Source of the DNA: Anaerolineae bacterium
GTDB taxonomy: Bacteria > Chloroflexota > Anaerolineae > Aggregatilineales > Phototrophicaceae
DNA length: 64,000 nt
Assembly (NCBI GenBank): GCA_017303635.1
Contig: JAFLCG010000001.1
Coordinates: forward strand, 248,001 to 312,000
Direction: 5' to 3'
Under the pieces are notes generated by a model, which made no database searches, had not been told where the DNA came from, and worked only from the letters and a program-made list of their open reading frames with translations. The position numbers and the translations under genes are program-made. Below, piece by piece: positions 7,336-15,052 of this stretch; positions within the stretch are counted from its first letter, which is position 1; each line of letters starts with the position of its first letter.

Positions 7336-10149
7336 TTACGGACGCCGTCTTTCGCCGGTGGCGGGTAGACCGCCTGCGCTCAGGATGCGCGCCGATGCGC
7401 TGCCAATATAACCGTTTTCCAGGGTCGCTGTGTTCTCTATGATGAACGGTACTGCGACGTTTCCGTTGACCCGAGTCTGGATGGTGATGGTCACGGTTTG
7501 GCCGGGATTCATCGTCTCGATTGACCAGTAGACGACCTGCCCGCTGACCGAGACGTTACCGGCGCTAGCTGAAGTTGACAGGATGGTCAACTGCGACGGG
7601 ACAGGGTCCGAAACGGCGACGTTGTTGATGTCGCGGTCGTGCGGATTCTGAACCTGAATGGTCCAAGTGTGGGTGGTGCCCGGCGCACCGAAGGGTGGCG
7701 CGACCGACTTGGCAATGTTGGGCGGGAAGGACAGGGTGGGTTCGCCCGGATCACCTGGAACAACCGGTGGAGGCGGTGGCTGATCGGTAAAGCCAAAGTC
7801 CCACGTGTGATCATTTTCGCCGAATGTGCCGGTACGGATCAAGCCGCTGGTGACCACACCGATGCGTTCAGCACCGTTATTGTCACGCTGGCCGAGGCCG
7901 CCCCCGCGACGTGTGACGAACAGCGTTTGAACGGCCTCATCAAAGCCATCCAACGGATCGCCAGGGCCGAAGTTGCCGGGGGCCTCGATGCGGATTTCGT
8001 AGCAGCGGTTCGGCAGGATGCCGATGGGTTCGGTGACCTGGCGGACACCATCCCCATTACCATCCCAGAAGGTTACCCCCGGGATGAGGCCACCGACGAT
8101 CGTCGCATCGTTGAAAATGAACTCGCCAGCAGCATTCGTCGTCACTGTGCCGACCAGTGTTTCACCGATACCGTCACAATTGGCGTCCAAATAAAGGTTG
8201 AGCGTCACACCGGCATACGGGAATTCAGCCGTACCGGGATCCTGGACTCCATTGAGATTGTCGTCAAACCAGACACGGTTGCCAATTTCGAGAGGTGCTG
8301 GCCCGCAGATCGGCTCCAGGTCACCGAGGCCGGCGGCTTTACCGAACGTCCCTGGTGAATTGGGCGGGGCTGGTATCAGTTCGATGCTGCGGGTGCGCTG
8401 GCCGGTGGTGTTACTGAGCGCAATCACACCACTGGTATAGAAATCACCTTCGGGAGATGGGTCGTAGGCGGCGGTTACGACTTCCCCGGCACCTGCCAGG
8501 TGCAGTAAACCACCCAGTGTGATTTCATCGTGGAGACTGGCAGTCAGTTCATAGAGATCATGGAAGTAAAATTCACCGCCACCTGGCCCCTGGTTATTGC
8601 CCGTTCCGAGGGTTATATTTCGTCCATCACCCCCGTTCGATTCCAATGTCCAAGCGGTGCCTGCACCATTCGGTGAAAGGCGGAGAATATCTCCTGCCGA
8701 AACGCCTTCGCGGTTAGCAAAGATGCCTCCCGCGGCGCTGCCCCCGATTGGAAAACCGGATTGATGACCATAGCGATCCATCATGCCGACAATCATGAAG
8801 TTATCGGCATCAAACTCGATATCCATCAGGAGGGGTTGCGGATGGAATTCCTGGTTAAACGCCAGTGGTGCCGGGATATCGTTGGCGGTACCCGGATTAT
8901 CAGTCGGTACGGTTGCCCAGGGCCGCCAGAAGCCACAGTTGGGACCGGTTGGAACGGCCTGACAATTCGAAGCGCCGCTCAATGGCTCGGATACCTTGCC
9001 TCGATTGTAGCCCAAGGGAATTGTGGCGACCTGTGCACCTGCGCGATAGACAAATGATTGCAGAGTGCCTGAGGTACAGGTTACACCGTAATAGAGCTGC
9101 CCGCGATGATATTTCAGACCACCCAGGCGGGCACCGGCACAGGGTGCAGGTGACGGGATGGAAGCACCAAGCGTGGCCGTACGCCCACCCACACCGATAT
9201 TGATCGTTTGAATGGTGTTGGTGAAGAAATTGACGGCATACAACGTGCGACCATCATCCGATACGTCAATATCGCCCAGGCCGCGCCGCCCGACTTCATT
9301 CCAAGCCGTATCGTCTATCAGGTAGTCGAGGGTGTCGTGGGGATCGGCCCCGGCTGCCAGGGTGATCAGGGTACTGATCGCGTTGGTGGCCGGGTCAATC
9401 ACATAGATGCCACCGGGGCCTGCCGGGCCGAAGCCGACATGTCGCTTGGTGAAGGCGCTGACGTAGAGCTGCCCATAAGGGCGATTGTAGGCGACACCCC
9501 AGGTGGCACCAACAGCGGCTGAGGAAGCCAGCGTAGTGTCCGTTACTCCTGCGGCACCTGAATCAGCCGCCTGGCTGGTTGAGCCCGATTGATAGGGGAA
9601 GGTGGTCACAGAGGGGTTGTTATTCCCGGGGACGCCACCTGCCGGGCCGAAGTCGTAGCAGGTGATGGCGATATCCGGATTGCCTGTGTGGCAGTACTCG
9701 CCGGGATCAGCCAGCGCGAGATCGACACCTGCGGCAGGGACAGGTACGAAGGTGACGGTAGTGGCGGAGTTACCACCGAAGGGACCGGAGCGCAGATACG
9801 TCGGCAGACCGCCAAACTCAAGGCGGACTTCGGTATCGGCTGAACTGACGGTCAGGGTATAGTCGCCATCGGCATTGGTGACGGCGGTACCTACGGTGGC
9901 ACCAGTGGCACCAAAAGCGGTCACCACCACGCCCGCTACACCTGGTTCACCAGCTGTGCCGGGACCACCAGCCAGTGCGGTGCGTGTACCGCTGGCGTTG
10001 AAGTCTTTGTAGACGTTACCTGTAATGGTACCACCCTGCGCGAAGACAGGAAACACCATTGAAAGGAGGCTGACCGCAACCAGTACCAATAAGAACCGCA
10101 ATGCGGCTCGTGAGTAAGGTTGTCGCCTGTTCGAATAGTTTGTTTTCAT
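7336..10149 (-). CDS. Large secreted surface protein with SdrD-B and DUF11 domains and C-terminal LPATG
   Basis: About 937 residues. The start at 10149 is preferred because AGGA lies about 11 bases upstream; an ATG nine bases earlier is too close to it. Order seen: a signal peptide to about residue 40 (FPVFAQ); a first carboxypeptidase-regulatory/SdrD-B-like Ig domain (GNVYKDFNASGTR, then DGDYTLTV); a central region of about 450 residues resembling a beta-propeller (GGIYVIDPATN, LGDIDVSDDGRTLYAVN); a second SdrD-B domain (IGNRVWFDDNLNGVQDPG) with Ca-binding-like Asp/Asn; and a DUF11 repeat near the end. The last 12 residues contain LPATG followed only by ERRRP, with no membrane helix. It is likely an adhesive or sheath-like extracellular protein; function is inferred from domains only. 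Confidence 0.85.
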   Translation of the reverse strand: MKTNYSNRRQPYSRAALRFLLVLVAVSLLSMVFPVFAQGGTITGNVYKDFNASGTRTALAGGPGTAGEPGVAGVVVTAFGATGATVGTAVTNADGDYTLTVSSADTEVRLEFGGLPTYLRSGPFGGNSATTVTFVPVPAAGVDLALADPGEYCHTGNPDIAITCYDFGPAGGVPGNNNPSVTTFPYQSGSTSQAADSGAAGVTDTTLASSAAVGATWGVAYNRPYGQLYVSAFTKRHVGFGPAGPGGIYVIDPATNAISTLITLAAGADPHDTLDYLIDDTAWNEVGRRGLGDIDVSDDGRTLYAVNFFTNTIQTINIGVGGRTATLGASIPSPAPCAGARLGGLKYHRGQLYYGVTCTSGTLQSFVYRAGAQVATIPLGYNRGKVSEPLSGASNCQAVPTGPNCGFWRPWATVPTDNPGTANDIPAPLAFNQEFHPQPLLMDIEFDADNFMIVGMMDRYGHQSGFPIGGSAAGGIFANREGVSAGDILRLSPNGAGTAWTLESNGGDGRNITLGTGNNQGPGGGEFYFHDLYELTASLHDEITLGGLLHLAGAGEVVTAAYDPSPEGDFYTSGVIALSNTTGQRTRSIELIPAPPNSPGTFGKAAGLGDLEPICGPAPLEIGNRVWFDDNLNGVQDPGTAEFPYAGVTLNLYLDANCDGIGETLVGTVTTNAAGEFIFNDATIVGGLIPGVTFWDGNGDGVRQVTEPIGILPNRCYEIRIEAPGNFGPGDPLDGFDEAVQTLFVTRRGGGLGQRDNNGAERIGVVTSGLIRTGTFGENDHTWDFGFTDQPPPPPVVPGDPGEPTLSFPPNIAKSVAPPFGAPGTTHTWTIQVQNPHDRDINNVAVSDPVPSQLTILSTSASAGNVSVSGQVVYWSIETMNPGQTVTITIQTRVNGNVAVPFIIENTATLENGYIGSASARILSAGGLPATGERRRP

Positions 10150-10217
10150 AAAGTACATAATCCTGAATCAAGTGGAATTGTTTCCACCGTGCCCCTGGTA
10201 CCTTGCCTAAGGATAAA

Positions 10218-10246
10218 ATATAACGCGATTGCAGGTTATATAACAA
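10218..10246 (-). promoter_or_regulatory. Sigma-70-type promoter for the surface protein
   Basis: On the minus strand TTGTTA is followed after 17 bases by TTATAT. It points to the surface protein start 69 bases away. The rest of the 260-base gap up to 10411 is AT-rich with no gene. Confidence 0.5.
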
Positions 10247-10411
10247 GGCTGCAATGCACTTAATTTGTTATATGGACACAATTGTGTATTAATGCTTGTT
10301 GTCTTGACTAATCCGTAACTATGTTACAGTGGATATTTAGTGCAACCCATTGAGCATACCTGAATAATTTGATTCTGGTCGGAATCGATTCAGTATATTA
10401 ACAAATCGCCA

Positions 10412-11242
10412 TTAACCCACATCCATTTTGTGATCAACCGCCTGGGTCAAGTCCATATAGGGCAGGCTGGCGAGCATAAAATCTACCGCATCCATTTCTA
10501 AGGTGAAAGATGGTGGGCGGGGAAGTTTGCGTAGTTGGTTGAGCAGTACCAGGTAATTCAGTACGCCATGATTAAGGCCCATGTGAATATCGATTTTGCC
10601 ATCATTATTGTTAATGTGGGTATGGATGAGGATCGGTTCCAGGGCTTTGATCCAGTCGGTAAAATCGACTTCCCCATAAAGATGGGCATGGCCGACATCC
10701 AGGCAGGCCCGCAAATTGGGATGGGCTACGTCTTTGATGAGGTCGCCCAGAATATCCGGGCTGTACTCCCACATATTTTCGATGGCGACTGTGACGCCCT
10801 GCTGGCGGGCATAGTCGGCAAGCGGTCCCCAGAAGTGTAGGTTCCGGTTATGCCAGGCCATTTGATATTCAAAGGTATGGATGCTGCTGATGAAGTTGGC
10901 ATGGAAGACGATCAGTTCGACCCCCAGGGCTGAGGCAATCTCGATGGCGTGGCGGTAGCGTTCGGTCGTGACGCGCTTGATGTGAGAATCGGGACTGCCG
11001 GGTGCCATATCCATAAAGGGGCCGTGCATGGCGATAGAGCCAGGCACCTTGCGGAGGAGAGGACGGTATTCAGTGACCAGACTCCTCCAGTCGCCATCCA
11101 GGATATCCGGTTGGGCAAAGGCCATCATCTCGATGCCCAGCCCGCGCTCGGTCGCGAGTTGGACGCATTCGACCATATTCTGACGACTGGCACTTAAGAG
11201 TACTCGATCCACCTCTTGTACCCGCCTCCCGAACAGCTTCAC
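10412..11242 (-). CDS. Sugar phosphate isomerase/epimerase-like TIM-barrel protein (AP endonuclease family 2 fold)
   Basis: A 276-residue protein with the xylose-isomerase-like TIM barrel pattern: strands at IEMMAF, SIAMHGPFMD, ELIVFHANF, VTVAIENMWEY, LRACLDVGHAHLYG and ILIHTHINNNDGKIDIHMGLNHG, and a final FTLEMD. Conserved His, Glu and Asp at strand ends (HGPF, HAN, IENMW, DVGH, HTH, LEMD) would bind one or more divalent metals. Proteins of this family isomerise or epimerise sugars, or in one branch cut abasic DNA. The HMGLNHG end favours the sugar branch. The start is a GTG at 11242 with a weak upstream site, so the exact N-terminus is uncertain. Confidence 0.78.
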   Translation of the reverse strand: MKLFGRRVQEVDRVLLSASRQNMVECVQLATERGLGIEMMAFAQPDILDGDWRSLVTEYRPLLRKVPGSIAMHGPFMDMAPGSPDSHIKRVTTERYRHAIEIASALGVELIVFHANFISSIHTFEYQMAWHNRNLHFWGPLADYARQQGVTVAIENMWEYSPDILGDLIKDVAHPNLRACLDVGHAHLYGEVDFTDWIKALEPILIHTHINNNDGKIDIHMGLNHGVLNYLVLLNQLRKLPRPPSFTLEMDAVDFMLASLPYMDLTQAVDHKMDVG

Positions 11243-11293
11243 CCTAAAGTCAGTCTACATCGGAGTAGGTCACCGCGCCAAACTTCTGTAACA

Positions 11294-11321
11294 TTGGTCA
11301 TTGAATAGTTCAGGTTATAAT
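11294..11321 (+). promoter_or_regulatory. Promoter of the amidase/glutaredoxin operon
   Basis: TTGGTC, a 16-base spacer and a perfect TATAAT. The TATAAT overlaps an ATG at 11320, which therefore cannot be the translation start; this moves the amidase start to 11365. Confidence 0.7.
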
Positions 11322-11364
11322 GAGTCCGTTACGTTCAGCCGAGCCATCGAGCAAGTTTCTCACT

Positions 11365-12474
11365 ATGTCGGAACCACCCATCCGCGATAACGACGCCGCA
11401 CCATCGGTCAATGAGCCGCATCAACCGGATGTGGCCCCATCTGTTGCCTTTATGGAAATGATGCGGCAGGCGGCGGCCAAAGCAGCCCCATCACCTGCGC
11501 CGCCGGGATTTGAGCCGGAGTCCGTTAGTGCCCAACCGAAACCCAGCGCGACAGTGGTCAACAGCGCAGTCAGTACGCCAGTGGCTGCTGCGCGTTCAGC
11601 AGGTTCCGAGCAGCGGCGGCAGGTGGCACTGGAAGAAGAACGTATCCGGCGCATCAAAAAGCGGCGTATCAAACGACGACAGCGGACCGTCGGCACGATT
11701 GGCGGCATATTCCGTACCTGGATTGTGGTGCTGATCGCGGCGGGTCTGGTGGCGACGATTGTCGCCTGGTGGACGCCGACTCAGTTCCTGAACGATAACG
11801 TCCAGCGCGAACTGGGCGGCAATCCTGGCGGCGCGACGGCTTTACCGGAAGCGACCTTACCGCCGACCGCTGTGGTCACGCCGAACTGGCTGCGGCGCAT
11901 CGGTATTGTTTCCGGGCATCGTGGGCCACAGGTACCGCCGGACCCCGGCGCTGTTTGCCCGGACGGTCTGACCGAGGCGGAGATTAACTTCGCAGTCGCT
12001 CAGGGAGTTGTGGCGGAACTGCGCGCGCGCGGTTTCCAGGCCGATCTGTTGGATGAGTTCGATCCACGGCTGGACGGCTACCAGGCCGCGGCGCTGGTTT
12101 CGATCCATGCCAATACCTGCCGGGATTTTGGCGAACTGGTGTCAGGTTTCATCGTCGCACGGGCGGCTGCCCGGCTGACGGATGGGCCGGATGATGTGCT
12201 CGTGGACTGCCTGGCACGTTATTATTTCAATGCGACTCAACTGGCGATGAGCGACCGCCCACCCACCCGCGATATGACGGATTACCACTCGTTTCGCGAA
12301 ATCCATCCGCTGACCCCGGCAGCCATTCTGGAACTGGGTTTCATGCTGGCAGATCGTCCCGTCCTGACAGGCAAGCAACCGGAGATGGCGCGAGGGATTG
12401 TGGATGGTATCCTGTGCTTTTTGGAACCGGGCGCGCCACCGGCGACCCTGCCACCCAGCTCGACTACTGGATAA
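11365..12474 (+). CDS. Membrane-anchored N-acetylmuramoyl-L-alanine amidase (Amidase_3)
   Basis: A 369-residue bitopic protein. A Pro/Ala-rich cytoplasmic part ends in a strongly basic RRIKKRRIKRRQR stretch, followed by one membrane helix (about 114-134). The extracytoplasmic Amidase_3 domain shows the zinc-site order GHRG (about 185), LTEAEIN (about 205), SIHAN (about 247) and LELGF (about 322). The enzyme should cleave the amide between MurNAc and the stem peptide of peptidoglycan. The Glu of LELGF is the usual catalytic residue, so it looks active. Start reasoning: the upstream ATG overlaps the -10 box. It is followed after nine bases by the glutaredoxin gene, probably in the same transcript. 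Confidence 0.85.
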   Translation: MSEPPIRDNDAAPSVNEPHQPDVAPSVAFMEMMRQAAAKAAPSPAPPGFEPESVSAQPKPSATVVNSAVSTPVAAARSAGSEQRRQVALEEERIRRIKKRRIKRRQRTVGTIGGIFRTWIVVLIAAGLVATIVAWWTPTQFLNDNVQRELGGNPGGATALPEATLPPTAVVTPNWLRRIGIVSGHRGPQVPPDPGAVCPDGLTEAEINFAVAQGVVAELRARGFQADLLDEFDPRLDGYQAAALVSIHANTCRDFGELVSGFIVARAAARLTDGPDDVLVDCLARYYFNATQLAMSDRPPTRDMTDYHSFREIHPLTPAAILELGFMLADRPVLTGKQPEMARGIVDGILCFLEPGAPPATLPPSSTTG

Positions 12475-12483
12475 GTAATCAAC

Positions 12484-12810
12484 ATGCCCACACTCATCAT
12501 GTATAGCCGTCGTCTTGGTTGCCCCTTTGTGACGCTCGCCAAACGGGTTCTGGCAGATTATCAGGTGCCGTATCGGGAAGTCTTCATTGATGTGGATCAG
12601 GCTGCCCGTGCCCGTGTGGTCGAATGGACGGGTTTCCTGTCCGTACCAACGTTGGTCATTGCCCACGATGATGGCGACCTGCCGTATGAAGTGCCGCCAC
12701 CGCTGCCTAAAGGTGCTAGTCCCCGCGGGATCAACCGGGGGGCGATGATTACGGAACCAGGTGAAAGCCAACTGTTGGAATGGCTCCGGCAACATGGCCT
12801 GGTCGAGTGA
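12484..12810 (+). CDS. Glutaredoxin-like thioredoxin-fold protein
   Basis: A 108-residue protein with a thioredoxin fold. MYSRRLGCPFV puts a single active-site Cys at position 13 (CPFV rather than CPYC), so it is of the monothiol type. The cis-proline motif SVPTLVI follows, around residue 58. The C-terminal third, with GASPRGINRGAM, extends beyond the minimal glutaredoxin and is unusual. It may reduce protein disulfides or glutathione/bacillithiol-type mixed disulfides; the thiol cofactor is unknown. It lies nine bases after the amidase. Confidence 0.8.
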   Translation: MPTLIMYSRRLGCPFVTLAKRVLADYQVPYREVFIDVDQAARARVVEWTGFLSVPTLVIAHDDGDLPYEVPPPLPKGASPRGINRGAMITEPGESQLLEWLRQHGLVE

Positions 12811-12917
12811 TCTGAACCGCGCTTAAATTGGCTTAACGCAGTCTGGCGAAGGCGATAGCCGACTGCTAGAATGCAACCCCACTGAATGCGACCAGTCCAC
12901 GCAATCAGCGTCCGATT

Positions 12918-13005
12918 GGAGAGGTAGCCTAGTGGACTAAGGCACTCGCCTGGAACGCGAGCAAGGGTCACACCTTCGTGGGTTCGAATCCCACCCTCTC
13001 CGCCA
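12918..13005 (+). tRNA. tRNA-Ser (anticodon GGA)
   Basis: The acceptor stem GGAGAGG pairs with CCTCTCC, and the discriminator G and CCA are encoded. The anticodon arm CTCGC-CTGGAAC-GCGAG gives GGA. A long variable arm of class II type and a GGTTCGAATCC T arm complete the 88-nt cloverleaf. It reads UCC/UCU codons. Confidence 0.95.
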
Positions 13006-13009
13006 CATC

Positions 13010-13037
13010 AAAAGCACTCCAATTCTGGGGTGCTTTT
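13010..13037 (+). terminator. Rho-independent terminator after tRNA-Ser
   Basis: AAAAGCACTCC pairs with GGGGTGCTTTT across a 6-base loop and is followed by T residues. Confidence 0.85.
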
Positions 13038-13100
13038 TTGTTGCCGATGGTCAGCGGCTTGCTTGATGCCAGGATGAAAATGCTCTCATCATTCACTTGA

Positions 13101-13129
13101 TTGACAATTTATATCGCAAGCGATATGAT
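13101..13129 (+). promoter_or_regulatory. Consensus promoter overlapped by a palindromic operator
   Basis: TTGACA, exactly 17 bases, then TATGAT. The palindrome ATATCGC-AA-GCGATAT (13111-13126) fills the spacer and the first half of the -10 box, the place for a repressor. The OhrR-like gene two positions downstream is the obvious candidate regulator. Confidence 0.75.
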
Positions 13130-13160
13130 CGCTCAAGACTTAATAAATGCGAGGCACATC

Positions 13161-13613
13161 ATGACTACTCAGCAAATGTCGCAGCCTGTCCTCAAAACCA
13201 GCATGATCCAAACGATCTTCCGTGTGTTCCTGGGTGTTAGCCTGCTCTTTGCAGGGATTTCCCATTTGACTTTTGCCCGGACTGAGTTTCTCGCTCAAGT
13301 GCCGCAGTGGGTGCCGCTGGATGGCGATCTGGTCGTGGTGTTATCCGGCATTGCGGAGATTATTCTCGGTGCAGCCCTCATTGGGTTAGGCCGTTACCGT
13401 GTACTGGTCGGTTGGGTCGTCGCCGCCTTCTTCGTAGCGATATTTCCGGGCAATATCGCACAATATCTGAACCAGGTTGATGCTTTTGGCCTGGTCACGG
13501 ATGAAGCGCGGTTTATCCGGCTGTTTTTCCAGCCGGTGTTGATCGCCTGGGCCTTATGGTCAACCGGAGCGTGGCAAGCCTGGTGGGCCAGCCGCCAAAT
13601 CCGTTCAGCCTGA
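13161..13613 (+). CDS. DoxX-like small membrane protein
   Basis: The likely start is the ATG at 13161, with GAGG eight bases upstream; earlier start-like codons lie inside the promoter. The 150-residue protein has four hydrophobic helices: IFRVFLGVSLLFAGISHL, LVVVLSGIAEIILGAALIGL, LVGWVVAAFFVAIFPGNIAQY and FFQPVLIAWALWSTGAW. The FAGISH and FPGNIAQYLN segments match the DoxX/DoxD-like group. Members are linked to quinone- or thiol-related redox stress, but biochemical evidence is thin. Its operator-bearing promoter and the following OhrR-type gene suggest induction by organic peroxides or related oxidants. Confidence 0.8.
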   Translation: MTTQQMSQPVLKTSMIQTIFRVFLGVSLLFAGISHLTFARTEFLAQVPQWVPLDGDLVVVLSGIAEIILGAALIGLGRYRVLVGWVVAAFFVAIFPGNIAQYLNQVDAFGLVTDEARFIRLFFQPVLIAWALWSTGAWQAWWASRQIRSA

Positions 13614-13709
13614 GTCCGTTACGGGTTATAGACTTTTCGACTGAAAGGCGCATAATTCGCATGAGGGTAAGTTGTATACAGTGGGATTAAGCGTCTGAAG
13701 CGAGCTTCT

Positions 13710-14168
13710 ATGAGCTACGAACAGTTACGGTTAGGCAATCAAATCTGTTTCCCGCTGTATATCGCATCCCGGTTATTTGTACGCGAGTATCAGCCGTATC
13801 TTGAGGCACTTGAGCTGACGTATCCGCAATATCTAGTGCTGTTGGTCCTGTGGGAAACGGATGCACTGACAGTGGGTGAAATCGCCGAGAAGCTGCTGCT
13901 CAATACCAATACCATCACGCCCCTGCTAAAACGCATGGAATCACAGGGCCTCATCAACCGCCAGCGTTCCGGCCAGGATGAGCGCAAAGTGATTGTTCAT
14001 CTCAGCGACAAGGGCAAGTCCCTGCAAAGTGCGGCTGCGAACATCCCGGAACAGTTCGTCAGCGGGCTGCTCTCGGAAGCGATGGGAATCGAAGATTTAA
14101 AGCGACTCAAGGATACGCTCACTATTCTGATTGATCAGTTGAGCGCTGTGGATTCAGACGTGTCGTGA
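13710..14168 (+). CDS. MarR-family regulator of OhrR type
   Basis: A 152-residue winged-helix protein. The N-terminal LGNQICFPLYIASRLF followed by LTYPQYLVLLVLWE is the OhrR signature. Cys13 aligns with the redox-sensing Cys of Bacillus OhrR and is the only cysteine, so this is the one-Cys type, which needs a small thiol for full oxidation. The DNA-binding part runs LTVGEIAEKLLLNTNTITPLLKRMESQGL, then the wing RQRSGQDERKVIVHL. OhrR proteins repress peroxidase or redox genes until the Cys is oxidised. No ohr gene is present here; the doxX-like gene with the palindromic promoter is the likely target. Confidence 0.88.
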   Translation: MSYEQLRLGNQICFPLYIASRLFVREYQPYLEALELTYPQYLVLLVLWETDALTVGEIAEKLLLNTNTITPLLKRMESQGLINRQRSGQDERKVIVHLSDKGKSLQSAAANIPEQFVSGLLSEAMGIEDLKRLKDTLTILIDQLSAVDSDVS

Positions 14169-14191
14169 ACCCTGGTGCCAATTCAAATACG

Positions 14192-14217
14192 AAGGCCGAC
14201 TCACTTGAGTCGGCCTT
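14192..14217. terminator. Hairpin terminator between ohrR-like and SWIM genes
   Basis: AAGGCCGACTC pairs with GAGTCGGCCTT across a 4-base loop, then TTT on the plus strand. It can serve both convergent genes. Confidence 0.85.
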
Positions 14218-14243
14218 TTTGATTCTCGGGCTATGTGTGGGCG

Positions 14244-14741
14244 TCAGGTTGTGACCGCTGTGACCGGAGCCGGGATCATCCCCACGAGGATGCGTTCCAA
14301 CGCCATGGTGTGGCAGCAGACGTGACGACTGTGGAAGAAGTCACAGCCGCAGGTCCAGGCACCCTGGTTGTAGGTGAGTTCGTGACTATCGTTGGAGCCT
14401 TCGAAGGACGCGGTGAAGGCGCGTACCAGAATACGATCTTTCTCATGGGAATAGCGGGTGGATTTTTCCACGTCGCTGACTACATTCTGCCCGTGACCAT
14501 AGGGCATAGCCGGGCGTTTGAGCATGGGTTTGAAGACTTTTTCCAGCGTCATGACATGGGGGCAAAGGCCATGTGCAGCAAAGCCAGCACAAGAACAGTG
14601 CCAGCCGGCATCGGTCAGGTTGATGATGTAGGTGTCGTTATCCCCACGGAATTCCACTTCGAGGGTGTGTAGGGTGATGCGCTGCGGTTCTTCTGCGTAG
14701 CGGCGGGCCTTTTCGATTTTGCCGATCATGCCGTAGTCCAT
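14244..14741 (-). CDS. Small protein with two SWIM zinc fingers
   Basis: A 165-residue protein starting at 14741, with AGGAG ten bases upstream. It contains two SWIM motifs of the same spacing, CxC-x8-CxH: C49/C51/C60/H62 and C131/C133/C142/H144. Each follows a similar strand pattern (LHTLEVEFRGDND and ILVRAFTASFEGSND), so the protein looks like an internal duplication. SWIM fingers bind DNA or proteins and occur in SWI2/SNF2 ATPases, MuDR transposases and MEKK kinases; stand-alone short proteins are uncharacterised. There is no enzymatic domain. Expression is probably controlled by the leader peptide and terminator at 14785-14868. Confidence 0.82.
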   Translation of the reverse strand: MDYGMIGKIEKARRYAEEPQRITLHTLEVEFRGDNDTYIINLTDAGWHCSCAGFAAHGLCPHVMTLEKVFKPMLKRPAMPYGHGQNVVSDVEKSTRYSHEKDRILVRAFTASFEGSNDSHELTYNQGAWTCGCDFFHSRHVCCHTMALERILVGMIPAPVTAVTT

Positions 14742-14784
14742 TGTCGGGTTGCTCCTTTTGAACTGGCTGCGCGATATAAAAAAA

Positions 14785-14815
14785 CACGCGGCTGGATTAC
14801 ATTCCAGACCGCGTG
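14785..14815 (-). terminator. Attenuator-type terminator in the SWIM gene leader
   Basis: On the minus strand CACGCGG pairs with CCGCGTG, with an inner TGG/CCA pair, and a run of seven T follows. It lies upstream of the SWIM start, not after a gene, and overlaps the end of a 23-codon leader reading frame, so it can act as an attenuator. Confidence 0.7.
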
Positions 14816-14868
14816 CAGGGTCCCAATAAGTGGTAGAACTTCTTCAATTCGAGAATCAACACTTGCAT
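14797..14868 (-). CDS. Putative 23-residue leader peptide of the SWIM gene
   Basis: The ATG at 14868 has AGGAGAG eight bases upstream, one of the best ribosome sites in the region. The frame begins MQVLILELKKFYHLL and ends GPCTRSGM before a TAA inside the terminator hairpin. No strong run of one amino-acid codon is seen, unlike classical trp or his leaders; there is one KK and one LL pair. Stop-codon placement within the stem would let a translating ribosome disrupt the terminator. The peptide itself may have no function. The architecture is seen directly; the control mechanism is inferred. Confidence 0.55.
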   Translation of the reverse strand: MQVLILELKKFYHLLGPCTRSGM

Positions 14869-14996
14869 AGAGCAAATCTCTCCTGCGTGTTTCTCTTTTC
14901 CAGAGTTTAAGCTGGAATTAACAGGGTGTCAAATGAATTTCACAATGGAGTGATGAGGATCATAAAAAGGGGGTGTCACCTGTCGATCCGCAAACA

Positions 14997-15031
14997 AAAG
15001 GCACCAGCCGAACCTTTCAACTGGTGCCTTT
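14997..15031 (-). terminator. Terminator of the GW-repeat secreted protein gene
   Basis: AAAGGCACCAG pairs with CTGGTGCCTTT across a 13-base loop, 22 bases after the stop at 15053. Confidence 0.75.
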
Positions 15032-15052
15032 GAAGTCTCTAACCGTGAAGTC

